The notes beneath the pieces were generated by a model. That model ran no database searches and was not told where the DNA came from. It worked only from the letters and a program-made list of their open reading frames with translations. Positions 24,054-34,036 of a DNA stretch of 64,000 nt are shown piece by piece. The DNA comes from Bullera alba. Lineage: Eukaryota; Basidiomycota; Tremellomycetes; Tremellales; Bulleraceae. Numbering within the stretch: the stretch's first letter is position 1; the number at the start of each line of letters is the position of its first letter. The stretch covers positions 7,217,198 to 7,281,197 of the forward strand of contig BCIX01000001.1 of the NCBI GenBank assembly GCA_001600095.1, written 5' to 3'. The position numbers and the translations under genes were made by a program.

Positions 24054-24390
24054 GGTGTTTCAAGTGGAGATACCAGGCGGTGGATGTTGGGGCAGATAAA
24101 GGTCAAGCGGACAGATCGTCAGGCCTGCAGCCGACAAGATGATAGTTGATCGCGGCGCGGGGAGGAAGAACAACAGCAAGGATAGTGATGTGAAGGCCTG
24201 TAATGTCCTCTAATCAGTCGCGTCGAATCAAATGCCACGTGTAGTCAAATCCCGGCTTATCATTACGATTCCCGGACTCGCCCGAACATTCCCGACACAC
24301 TTAACTTGGGTGAAACGTCAGTTGACCTGGTGACCATAACTATATCGTACCCTCCGTACCCGGTGGACAGCTCTTACTAGCCCCATCACC
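24054..24390. promoter_or_regulatory. Divergent promoter ECO1 / FUM1
   Basis: These 337 bases separate two divergent genes. No named binding site is obvious. The FUM1 leader immediately before its ATG is CTAGCCCCATCACC, a good context for translation. Confidence 0.45.
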
Positions 24391-26170
24391 ATGCTATCCA
24401 AAACAGCCATCAGAGCAGCTACAGTGAGTGCGATTATCCATATCACGCTGACATTTTACAGCTCAAGACCCCGCGAGCCATCTCCAGATCCTTTGCGACC
24501 ACACTCACAATGCAGGCCAAGTTTAGACAGGAAAAGGACACGTTTGGCCCGCTCGAAGTACCTGCGGAGAGGTACTGGGGTGCCCAGACGCAGCGAAGCC
24601 TGCTCAACTTTGACATTGGTGGGTAGTACAGTCGATATGGAGCTAATGTTAGGCGGACCAACCGAGCGAATGCCACCTCCACTTATCAAAGCCTTTGGTG
24701 TGCTGAAAAAGGCCGCTGCGACGGTCAACACCCAGTACGGCCTCGATCCAAAGGTCGCCGAGCACATTTCCAAGGCCGCCGACGAGGTCATCTCTGGCAA
24801 ATTGATCGACGAGTTCCCTCTGGTGGTGTTCCAGACTGGATCCGGAACCCAAACCAACATGAACGTCAACGAGGTCATCTCCAACAGGGCCATCGAGATG
24901 CTAGGCGGAGAGCTGGGTAGCAAGAAACCCGTCCACCCCAACGACCACGTCAACATGAGCCAGTCGTCCAACGACACGTGAGTAAGAGTCTGAGATGTGA
25001 GCTAAAGTCTAGCTTCCCCACGGCCATGCACGTCGCCGCGGTGGTCGAGATCAACTCGTCGCTCATTCCCGCCCTGCAAGAGCTCCACGATGCGCTAGAG
25101 GAGAAGCGAAAGTCGTTTGACAAGATCATCAAGATTGGCCGAACCCATCTGCAAGACGCCACGCCCTTGACTCTGGGTCAAGAGTTTAGCGGTTACGTGA
25201 CCCAGGTCGAGAGGAGCATTGGTCGAGTTCAGAGCACGTTGAAGAACCTCTCCTACCTCGCTCAGGGCGGTACAGCTGTTGGAACCGGACTCAACACGTA
25301 CAAGGGCTTCGACGAGAAGGTCGCCGCGGAGATTTCCAAGATCACCGGGTACGAGTTTGTCACTGCGCCAAACAAGGTCAGTCTGGTCTCGTGGGACACG
25401 CTGACCCCCAGTTTGAAGCACTCGCCGCGCACGACGCTATTGTAGAGGCGTCTGGTGCCCTCAACACTGTCGCCGTTAGTCTAATGAAGATTGCCAACGA
25501 CATTCGGTACCTCGGTTCCGGACCCCGATGCGGTCTTGGTGAGCTTGAGCTGCCAGAGAACGAGCCGGGATCGTCTATCATGCCAGGAAAGTGAGTTTAC
25601 ATTCGCGAATAACACTGACGTCAGGGTGAACCCAACTCAGTGCGAGGCCCTCACCATGGTCGCCGCTCAGGTCATGGGCAACAACACTGCCATCACTGTC
25701 GCCGGATCATACGGTCAATTCGAGCTCAACGTGTTCAAGCCCGTCATGATCAAGAACCTCCTACAGTCTATCCGACTCCTCGCCGATGGATCTAGGAGCT
25801 TTACCAAAAACTGCGTTGTCGGTATCAAGGCCAACGAGGAGAAGATCAAGAAGATTATGAACGAGAGTCTGATGCTGTAAGTGATCACGGGATGAGCATT
25901 GCTGACCGGCAGGGCGACATGTCTCAACAGCGTGCTTGGTTACGACGATGTCGCTGCCATTGCCAAAAAGGCCCACAAGGAGGGTCTGACGTGAGTAACG
26001 GGTCGTCCAATTGTACACTAACTTGTGCAGCCTTAAGGAGTCTGCATTGGCCTCTGGCAAGATCTCAGAGGCAGACTTTGATGCCAAGGTCCGACCAGAA
26101 CGTGAGTGAGCGGTGGGGTGCAGCGCTGACATTCGTAGTCATGCTGGGTCCCGATGAGCCCCCCAAGTAG
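24391..26170 (+). CDS. FUM1: Fumarate hydratase, class II (mitochondrial and cytosolic)
   Basis: Fumarase converts fumarate to malate in the citric acid cycle. The N-terminus ([20 protein letters not shown]) is a basic, Ser/Arg-rich mitochondrial presequence. The mature part begins at [20 protein letters not shown]. Active-site regions are all present: [49 protein letters not shown], and the superfamily signature [15 protein letters not shown]. The C-terminus is [17 protein letters not shown] to GPDEPPK. Length is about 495, normal for the family. A second ATG (MQAKFRQEK) sits right at the mature start, so dual localisation by alternative starts, as known for fungal fumarase, is possible. Introns are short and canonical. 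Confidence 0.96.
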
Positions 26171-26747
26171 TTTGTCAGATAGCATTAATGGTCGTGTCAT
26201 GCATGGTTCATCTCTGGGCAGCAGAGCAGCTATCCGCAAGCAGTATGATACGTTGGTCCTACTTGTACCCGTACTGATCGATGATTCGGCCAACGATCTC
26301 CCGGCTATTCCGATATCCCCGGTGCCGCGAATTGAGAAAGCTGTACTTTGACTGTGCTTGGACTTCCAGGTCGTGTTGGCTTCCTCCACTCGTCCCCCTC
26401 TCCTCTGACTCGACTGCGCTGCTGCGATCGCGAGGACGAGTTGCCCACGCGACTCGTCGCTTGGCCGTGCCCTGACATCGTCCTGGACCTCGGGCAGCGG
26501 CCCGGAGAAGACGTTGGACGAGAAGGCCAAGGAGTGGAGGTTGTTTGTGTGTGTAGAACACATCGACCAACATTGATGGAAAGGCGAGCTAAGCTACGCA
26601 GCTGACTTTGCCCTACTCTATAATCTGCCTCACTGACTCGTATCTGTCATCGCCATCCTTACCGGCCCTTCTGACACGGACATCGATCTCACTGTCACTC
26701 ACTGTCACTCAACATCGCAGAAACCGGAATAACAAGTAACAACTCCC
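26171..26747. other. Intergenic region FUM1 / M50B gene
   Basis: These 577 bases hold the FUM1 3' end and the promoter of the next gene. A short direct repeat of CACTGTCACT lies near 26688-26712. A 104-codon frame on the minus strand (26573-26259) has an ATG start but no recognised family and was not called. Confidence 0.4.
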
Positions 26748-28472
26748 ATGTCGCCGATAACCCCGCCCGAAGAACATGTCATGTACGCAAGAGCAGTGGC
26801 GGAAGAGCTCAGGCCGAACGATGCGCAGAAGTGAGTCTTCCGCTCTGTATCAAGCTATCAATCGAGCTAATGTGGGAATAGGGTGACGCTGATTGTAGCA
26901 GCGTGTTATGTGGTGGTCATAGGGATCCGTGCGTTGTCTCCTCTTTCCTCAAAACTCTCTTCGTTATCTCCTTTCTCTCTTCTTCTTTCCTCTCTCCTCG
27001 CATGTCGATTTCTCTTGTATCAGCAGAGTACTGACCTGACCCTATAGTGGTGAGTTGCTTACACATTGAGAAGGGTCCCTTGATGTCGCGCTCAACCTCG
27101 CACTCGTCCAAAGTGGTGAGCTTTGCAGATCCCGACGGCCTCCATACGGCCGAAGAAAAGCTGACGTTCTCCCCAGGCATGTACCTGTCCTCGAGAAGAT
27201 CATATACCCTTTCAAGCTTCTCGTGAGTAAGTACACCGATCTAGCGCTGATGTCCAGACGGTCGGAATGCACGAGCTGTGAGTCAAACGTGCGCTTTCGT
27301 GGGATACTTCTGATGACGTTCAGGTCTCATGCGCTTGCGGGAGTGAGGCTAGCTTTGACGCGTGTGCAGAATGCAGAAGCACGAGAGCTGACCCCGATTT
27401 CAGGTCCTGACCTGCGCAAGGGTCGAGCACATCCAACTGGATCCCTATGAAGGTGGATCGACGCGGATGCGAGGTGGTATCCCAGCGGTGAGCTCTGAGT
27501 CTTCGTCCTTCTACCGCTCAAGCACACTGCACCGTTCCTCCGTCCGTCTCCTCGCGCTTCTCGTCCTTATCCTCCTTATCCTCCTTCTCATCCTTGTTCT
27601 TCTTCATCCTAGCCTTCACATTCGGCGTCAGTGCTTCGTCCCCATCATCTCACTCTCTTCCATATTCCTCCTATCTTCCCTGTTATCTCTATCATACCCT
27701 CCAGCCTCCACCCTTCATCCTTCGATTGGCGAGCTTTTCCGCTCTGAGATACTGACTTGCCCAGATCACCCTTCCCGCCGGATACCTAGGCTCGTCGCTG
27801 ATCGGGGCGGCGTTGGTCACTTGCGGCTTCGATACCAACGCATCAAAGGTACGCCCATCCGCCCAAAACCTCACTGACCCAATGCCAGGTCGCCGTGCTA
27901 GTCCTCGCTTTCCTCTGGATCCTGACGCTGTGGTGGGCCCGTCGGTCATGGATCGCCTGGGTAACGATTGCTTTTGTCGCAGGTTTGATCTTGGTAGGTC
28001 AAAGTTTGCCAATCTGTGGCTGACCCCCAGATCTGCTGGCTGGTGGCCGACTCTGTCGCCTTGAGATTCCTCGTCCTGTTCATAGGGACAATGAGCTGCT
28101 TCTACAGCATCTGGGATATCATCGATGTGAGTGAGCATTTGGGCGACGCTAATCACCAGGACACTCTCCAGCGCAAGGTCAACACGTCCGACGCCAGCGA
28201 GTACGCAGCGATCATCGGCTGCTGCGGGTCGCGGTTCTGGGGTGAGTGAGAGTATTATGGTCGAGCTGACGGTCTCAGGGGCATTCTGGCTGCTTCAAGC
28301 CTCGATATGTAGGTGACAAGAGGTGATTGAGCTGACGCCAGTCTTCATCGCCGCGATACTGGTCGGCTTGCTCGCATTCGACGACGACTTTGCAACACAG
28401 GCGAGGAAAGCGGAGACGTTTTTAGGAGGTGGGTGATACGCCAAGGACGAGCTGACCACAGGTACACCATAA
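26748..28472 (+). CDS. M50B-like membrane metalloprotease
   Basis: The product is a polytopic membrane protein of the peptidase M50B-like family found across fungi. After a cytosolic leader and a first membrane helix (VTLIVAACYVVVIG) comes ILWHVPVLEKIIYPFKLLTV and the zinc motif GMHELSHALAG (HExxH). The second conserved block (ARVEHIQLDPYEGGSTRMRG, then GIPAITLPAGYLGSSLIGAA) is followed by four or five more helices and a short polar tail ending LGGTP. The substrate is unknown. The gene model needs about ten introns, including a 277-nt pyrimidine-rich one (27488-27764) and a predicted 2-nt exon (27048-27049) that is required to keep the frame through LWHVP. The stop codon lies 9 bases from the stop of convergent COQ2. 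Confidence 0.88.
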
Positions 28473-28481
28473 TCGTATGCA

Positions 28482-29981
28482 TTACTCGTAATCACCAGGG
28501 ATGACCACCTCGTATATGTAATCCGCGGCGATGCCGAGCCAGATAAGACCACCCAAGAGCCCGTTGCTGCAGAACTTTCTCCAGCAATCCTGCCTGTTGT
28601 CAAAGTCTACCGTCTTGCACTGCCAGCCGAGGTGTAGTGCCGATCCCAAGCACGAGATGACATAGTACAGCGGTCCTAAGCCTGCGAGGTGACCAGTGAG
28701 CGTGAGGCCAGAGACGAAGAACGCCGAGAGGCCAGAGATCAGGGGTCGAGAGTCGGGGAATCGTAGCGCGATCGACTTGACGCCGGCTTTGATATCGTCG
28801 AGTTTGTCCTATCGTTAGCATGTCACGAGCGAGCTTGACGCACCTGATGGGCATAGATGCAATCGTACATGACGCCCCAGGCTATACTCCCAATGTACAT
28901 TGGCAGCACGACCGGCCAATTGACGCTACCCGCCACGGCGGACCATCCCAGCATGCATCCCCAGTGAAAGGTCAGGGCTAGACGTTAGCAAAGTTGCCGT
29001 CGTCGGACTCACCGAAGAAGATTTGGGGGTAGTGTGTGATCCGCTTCATGAACGGATACATGATGACGAACCCGACGGACGATGCGCCCAGGACTATTCT
29101 GCGGGGTTAGCGCGGTAGAAGGGGTCAAACTCACGAATACCAGTTGAGCTGGGTCAATATGGCCAGTCCGACCGATAGCTGAGCTCCGAGGAAAGTCAGT
29201 GCGCCTAGTCGCGAGACGTCCCCAGCGGCTATAGGTCTCCACTTTGTTCTCTCTACAAAAGTCAGCTGTAGTCCCTCGGCGATGAACTCACCCACTTGAC
29301 GGTCAAACTTTGCATCCCACATGTCGTTGACGGTGCAGCCGGCTCCTCGCATGACCAAAGCTCCGACGGCGAACAGCCCGAGGTAGAACGCTGGGACAGT
29401 GGGAGGAAGGTGGTTGACGCTTGCAGCCATTGTTATCGCCCAGGCTAAGTAGGTCAGCGGTTGCTGCAGGGCGGGCGATCGTTGCCGGTCATATGGACCC
29501 AGGGGAGCGCCCTAGCAGACAGATTTCTGGATATCTGCACCCTAAGACAGCGCGATAGTCTTCACTCACCACCAGGCCAGAAGAGCAGTATCGCTCCGTT
29601 CGGCTTGTCTATCCTCGTCAAGAGCAAATATGGCTTTGCCCCCATTGCCCACTTTGGCAGCACTTTGTCAAACAGCGTCTCCGGTGCTGCCGGGCGTTTC
29701 GGGTCCGCCAGCTCATGTGCAATGGCAGAGGTGACTGGTGCGTCGCTGAGGGCGATGTCGGGTTTCGTCGAGGTAGAGGATGTCCGGAGAGGGAATCGAA
29801 GTTGATGTGGTCGTGCTTGCGGATGTAGGAAGCGTGGGGAGAGGGTAGAACCCAGCGTCACCCTCGAGCTTGACGCTCGGAGACAGAGGAATCCGGAACG
29901 AGAAAGCGACGGCAGCATGTCGGTATCAGGCAAGATTGATTGGGAGATGGTATGAATGAATCGCAAGTTGTGCAACAACAT
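28482..29981 (-). CDS. COQ2: 4-hydroxybenzoate polyprenyltransferase, ubiquinone biosynthesis
   Basis: This UbiA-family enzyme of the mitochondrial inner membrane joins the polyprenyl tail to 4-hydroxybenzoate in ubiquinone synthesis. The N-terminus is a long presequence rich in Arg, Ser and Leu. [18 protein letters not shown] opens the first helix. The two Asp-rich motifs are intact: [19 protein letters not shown] and [20 protein letters not shown]. The C-terminus is [12 protein letters not shown]. Length is about 420. Two in-frame starts are possible (29981 and 29918). The shorter one gives the better targeting peptide ([19 protein letters not shown]), the longer one is the first ATG. Introns are short. 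It is tail-to-tail with the M50B gene, so the transcripts must overlap. Confidence 0.93.
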
Positions 29982-30244
29982 TTGGACAATTTCAGAGTCG
30001 TTCCTGAAACGGTAGACAAGCGGAGCTCAAGTTGAGTCTTGATCGTGATTAATCGTCCTCGCTGTATATGAACTGCCTGAAGGTCTGGTCTCCAGTACCA
30101 TACGACTAGGACCCCCTCGTGGTCGTGATAATATACATAGATGGATGGCCGTTCTCGATTCTCCCTTGAGCCTTTTGTTCCCCCCTTCCCCGTGTAGCTC
30201 TCTACTTTTTGCCCTCTTTCGCCTCTACACAATGTCAGTTCAAC

Positions 30245-30976
30245 TCAAGCTACAGTCGATCGAGCCAGGCAGAGCCCATCACTCACCTCTCCTCGTGGCA
30301 TCCTCCAGTAACGTCGTGTCTACACTCCTGGCGGGCATGCGGACGTATCTCACAACGGATCCTCTGATGAAGCAGTTCTTTACTGCCATCTGGGGGGAGT
30401 TAGCGAGTCTGCTTGAGTCGCCGCACAGCTGGTTGACTCACCATGTGAGGATGTCTCTCCGGATCTTCCACTTGAATACCATCTAGCCGTATGTTGAGGA
30501 ACCTGACCAGTGTCAGCGATCTGTCCTGGTGACGACCTAAGGCATCACGGAATGAGGATATGATGGATGGCAGGCGGGCAAGCCGGAGAGGAATGTAGAC
30601 GTGAGGATGGGCAGCATGATTCGGCAGGAGCGATGAATGTCGTACAAGGGTCAGGTCAGGAGATCGATGCGGTTGATCCGGGTAAGGGAGGTAGAAAGGA
30701 AGAGGCAGAAGGGACAGACGATTCCGTCGAAACGCTGGACCGGTCCGTACTCACTGGTCTACCGACTTCAACGTCCCCGTTATACACAGATCATTCTTCA
30801 GCTCCACCGTTATGACTTGATCCGTGAGCGTTTTGAAGAAGCTAGAGAGTCGATGATTAGGTGAGGACCAAATGCGACATAGCCTGATAGGACTTACGAA
30901 AAGATCAGCTATGGTCGGAGTTATGTCAGCATCCTCTCTATGAGATCGTCTGATACTTCCGCCAGATACTCACCAT
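30245..30976 (-). CDS. LSM2: U6 snRNA-associated Sm-like protein LSm2
   Basis: Six tiny exons (30976-30974, 30908-30898, 30841-30755, 30502-30442, 30389-30287, 30249-30245) join in frame to 89 residues, so no long open frame reveals it. LSm2 is part of the Lsm1-7 mRNA-decay ring and the Lsm2-8 ring on U6. The Sm1 motif is SFFKTLTDQVITVELKNDLC, then ITGTLKSVDQFLNIRLDGI, and Sm2 is MAVKNCFIRGSVVRYVRMP. Exon 1 codes only for the start Met, and exon 2 is 11 nt. The last intron (37 nt) lacks a clear branch site; if it is retained, the protein ends two residues differently at 30279. The family ends here at about residue 95, so the C-terminus is slightly short. Confidence 0.9.
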
Positions 30977-31636
30977 GCTTGCGACGGTATCTTTGGATCT
31001 GATGTCGTGGATGCAGAGGTACAAGGCCGTGATACAAGGAAGAGAGAGTAGGTTAGATTACCGCAGGTACAGCTTGAATCGGTGGCAGGACGTGCTGGCA
31101 GCAGCTCATGCAGCTGCATGCTGCAAGGGAAGATCTAGTTACGTAATGTCGGCTGTGCCCACGCGCCGCGCAGCCGCGCGCAGCCGCGCGCATATTCGCG
31201 GCATCTACAGACAGATTTGCCACTGACCACTATCACCTGCTGCTGTCATGGGTATCCATGGGCAGCTCTGCCTCATCCAAAAAGCATGGCGGTGCTCAAG
31301 TGTCAGAACCGGTCAACGTAGGCAGAAGTATGACTAACAGAAGCTCGAACAGAGCAATTGAGATCGTATTGCCCTGCCTGGACCAAAAAATTCATATTTC
31401 CTTCCACCACTCTCTTTGCCACTGAGGCTGCCCATCCCTGGCTGTCTATATTGTCACCCCGGGATAGAGCACTATATGGATTGGTACACACATTCCAGCA
31501 TCAAAGAACTGATAACAAACCCCTACAGACCAGGTTCCAAGACCAAACCGACCTCAGAGTCCAAAGAGATCCCAGCTCAACCGGGACCTGGAAAATCTGC
31601 GTGCTCATAGATGTGTTGGCGGTGTTGCTGTCAAGA
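30977..31636. other. Intergenic region LSM2 / tRNA-Pro, with a GC-rich repeat
   Basis: These 660 bases contain the LSM2 promoter. At about 31163-31200 the word GCGCAGCC/CGCGCGCAGC is repeated three times in an alternating C-G run that could form Z-DNA or a hairpin. Just before it, 31101-31125 is a near-palindrome of AGCTCATGCAGCTGCATGCT type. No coding chain was found. Confidence 0.45.
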
Positions 31637-31728
31637 GGGCGTGTGGTCTAGAGGTATGATTTCTCCTTAGGGTAATTCGCTTTCGGCTCTGCTGGAGGAG
31701 GTCCTGGGTTCGATTCCCAGCTCGCCCC
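31637..31728 (+). tRNA. tRNA-Pro (anticodon AGG) with a 20-nt intron
   Basis: A complete cloverleaf can be drawn. The acceptor stem is GGGCGTG pairing with CTCGCCC (one U-U mismatch at pair 6-67, also known in yeast tRNA-Pro). The D-arm carries the A-box-like TGGTCTAGAGGTATGA, the anticodon stem is TCTCC/GGAGG, and the T-arm is CTGGG TTCGATT CCCAG (B-box). The anticodon AGG is at 31669-31671, followed by G37. An intron of about 20 nt (31673-31692) sits at the canonical 37/38 position. The discriminator base is C and the 3' CCA is not encoded. The intron would be removed by the Sen2/34/54/15 endonuclease, whose SEN34 subunit is encoded at 54.3-55.3 kb. Confidence 0.93.
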
Positions 31729-32608
31729 AATCGGATTTACTTTTTTCCCAGCTCAGAAAGTCTCTGGGAGCACCGGAGCTCGATCACTGAGCGTGTATGT
31801 TTTTGGCCTGTGTTCACGATGCTGCCATGCATGATACACTTCCACAGGCATGCATAAGGCCTTCCCAGACCTTCTCAATGCAGCTGGTGATCAGGTGCCG
31901 TGCAAAATAGAGGTCGATACCTGTCGGGGACAGCAGCTATGATGTTCATCCAAATGTCACCGCCACTTTCATTTCGCCACTTTCGCTGATCTTCCGCGCC
32001 AGACCGATTAGGCGGCGCTCTAAGGGGCCACCAGCCAACAAGGCAACAAGCATGACACCCAGAGCTTCTTCCTGATACTGCTGAGTGTAGACTTGTAGTA
32101 CCAGGACGAGAAGAAGACGAGCATAGACCTACATAAACAGAAGCGAGCTGATGTGCCACCCGTCACCCGTGTTCTGATGACTTCAGAGTTGTACTGAAAC
32201 ACCGATCATGGTCTATCGTACAAAATCTGCAGACCCGAGCATCCAGCCATGCAAGGTGACTCATACATATCGGATGAGGTCGCTCACAATTGGTAATGAC
32301 CCATAGGTACCGAGAAGTGGTCTAAGCACGAAGTGAGTGCGGGATCACAGCCGGATGTGCCATTTGGTGTGAGACCTGACTCCTGAGGGATAGACAATGA
32401 GAAAGCATGTTTGCGATGCATGAAAGCAGCCAGTCCTCGACCGCTGCAGAGAAGTATCTTCCTACCTCCTTATACCGCTTCCATCTGTGGTCTATCCTGA
32501 TACCCGAGCACTCAACTCGCGAGGCATTTTTGTCAATCCTCTTCCTCACGCTCCTGAAGTTCGATCTCCGAAGAAGTGCAGATGTCCTGCCCACACACTC
32601 ATAGTCCC
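31729..32608. other. Gene-poor interval, tRNA-Pro to broken F-box-like copy
   Basis: In these 880 bases I found no splice chain, RNA gene or family match on either strand. The tRNA is followed by a short T-run (31739-31747, TTACTTTTTT) suitable as an RNA polymerase III terminator. Confidence 0.4.
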
Positions 32609-34036
32609 CTACTCCTCCTGAAATTTGCCTACAGAGCCGCCGAGGTCTTCACTATCAATTCATGTGAACGTAAGAATATGCTTCCTCTCACTGGCATGGA
32701 CTCACAGCGTCTTTTATAGTCATTGCAAGTCATCGTTGGCCAGAGCTTGATTCGTCCCTCTTCAAAGGCTTTCTTGACTGCCGTCCTGCAGACCTCGAAG
32801 GTGCTCTCAGCCCCTTCCAGACCATTGTCCTTGGGATAATCGAGATCTTCCATGTACCCTTCGTAATATTGGATAACCATCTCGATGAGAGCTTCCTCCG
32901 AAAGTGTGTAATACTGGGTGATCCTTTCGACGAGAGTTACCTCCGATACTGTGTAGGGTGTCGGGGTACATCCACAAGGACATCCAGCCCAGCCCTTCAC
33001 CTGCAGAGAGGAGGAGGTAAATAAGGTGTCGTGGATGTGCATGCGACTGAAGATGGCCCGTGCGACGATGATTGCTATTTCGTCGTCGGTACCCGCGGTT
33101 GGCTCGCAATTTGCCCTGTAGGATATTGAGTCGCTCAGCCAGAAAGTGGTATCCTTGTGGGGCATGCTGATGGGCCACCCAACCCTCTCTGCGACATGGT
33201 GTATAGTCAATGGCGCGTCGTCCCAGTTGCATGCACTCTGCAGGCGGCCATAGGCGATCCAGAACCGATGTGACGCATCGTAGTTCGCAGGGATGGCGAA
33301 CACTGTGATTGATACCACCTCTTCGAACGCTGATACGAAAGTCTCCAGCAGGTCCAGCCTCAAAGTGCCCTCCTCAGTGTCCTTCGATGGAGAGGATCTG
33401 CCGCTCAGGAATAGGTGGACATTGGTAGTGATGAAGTGATCTCCTCGTATCTCGTGTAGCAATTCGGATATGTTCTCCACTTGACATTGAACGCTCAGTG
33501 GTGGTGCAGCCTGGAGTACGATCGAGTTGATCCAGCAAACAGCAAGGAGGAACCTCTCCAAGCTCGCGGGGAGTGAACCATTTTCTTCTCCAGTTGCCGC
33601 TACGATGTCCTCATGCCACCGGCCGTCGAGCGACGAATCGAGAGCGCCGTTAAGAAATGGTGAGACCGGAGCGAAGAACGAGACGTAGTCCTTGTCATTG
33701 GCCAGTTTGAGAGTGTGCCATATGTATGGGGTTGCCACTCTCCATCCCGCCTGGCTGACAAGCTGTATACTGAGAAACGTCTTTCGAATGAGCGGGTCTC
33801 CGGTAGAAGGGGGTTACGACCTTAGGCTGCATGTCGTTCAGTGCCGAGCATATGAGTTTGAGGATCTCCTCGGGAAGTTGAGGGCGAAGGTGGGCGAGAA
33901 GGACAGAGTCCCCTGTCGGAACTGTGTGAGAGGTAGCCACCACGGAGTGGGTATCGAGTGGAGAGTCGTGTACTGAGGCCGAAGGAGCCAGATTCATTCC
34001 AGCCTGCTGAGGACCGGAAGCAGCCAACAGCACCAT
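32609..34036 (-). pseudogene. F-box-like protein gene, copy 1, frameshifted
   Basis: The 5' part (34036 to about 33815) opens with an F-box-like motif, LPEEILKLICSALNDMQPK, after a 47-residue leader. Compared with copy 2 at 48231, this copy has one extra base in the run at about 33811-33816 (GTAACCCCC on the coding strand against GTACCCCC). The frame therefore changes, and the long downstream frame (33738-32629) that matches copy 2 throughout has no ATG of its own at the right place. It carries ATPYIWHTLKLANDKDYVSF, FVSAFEEVVSITVFAIP and KGWAGCPCGCTPTPYT. A 45-bp tandem duplication (32866-32955) adds 15 residues. The 3' end has a conserved intron position. A sequencing or assembly error cannot be excluded; the product would be a substrate adaptor of SCF ligases if intact. 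Confidence 0.7.

Noticed and set aside
26259..26573. A 104-codon minus-strand frame ending REIVGRIIDQYGYK
   Set aside because: It has an ATG and a protein-like tail, but a second minus-strand frame over the same bases looks equally good, and there is no family match.
30145..30486. A 113-codon plus-strand frame
   Set aside because: It is the antisense shadow of the LSM2 exons, which give a clear LSm2 protein on the minus strand.
31163..31202. GC-rich repeat as a possible RNA gene or terminator
   Set aside because: It can fold back, but it has no polymerase III boxes or T-run and no known RNA consensus; it was noted only as a repeat.
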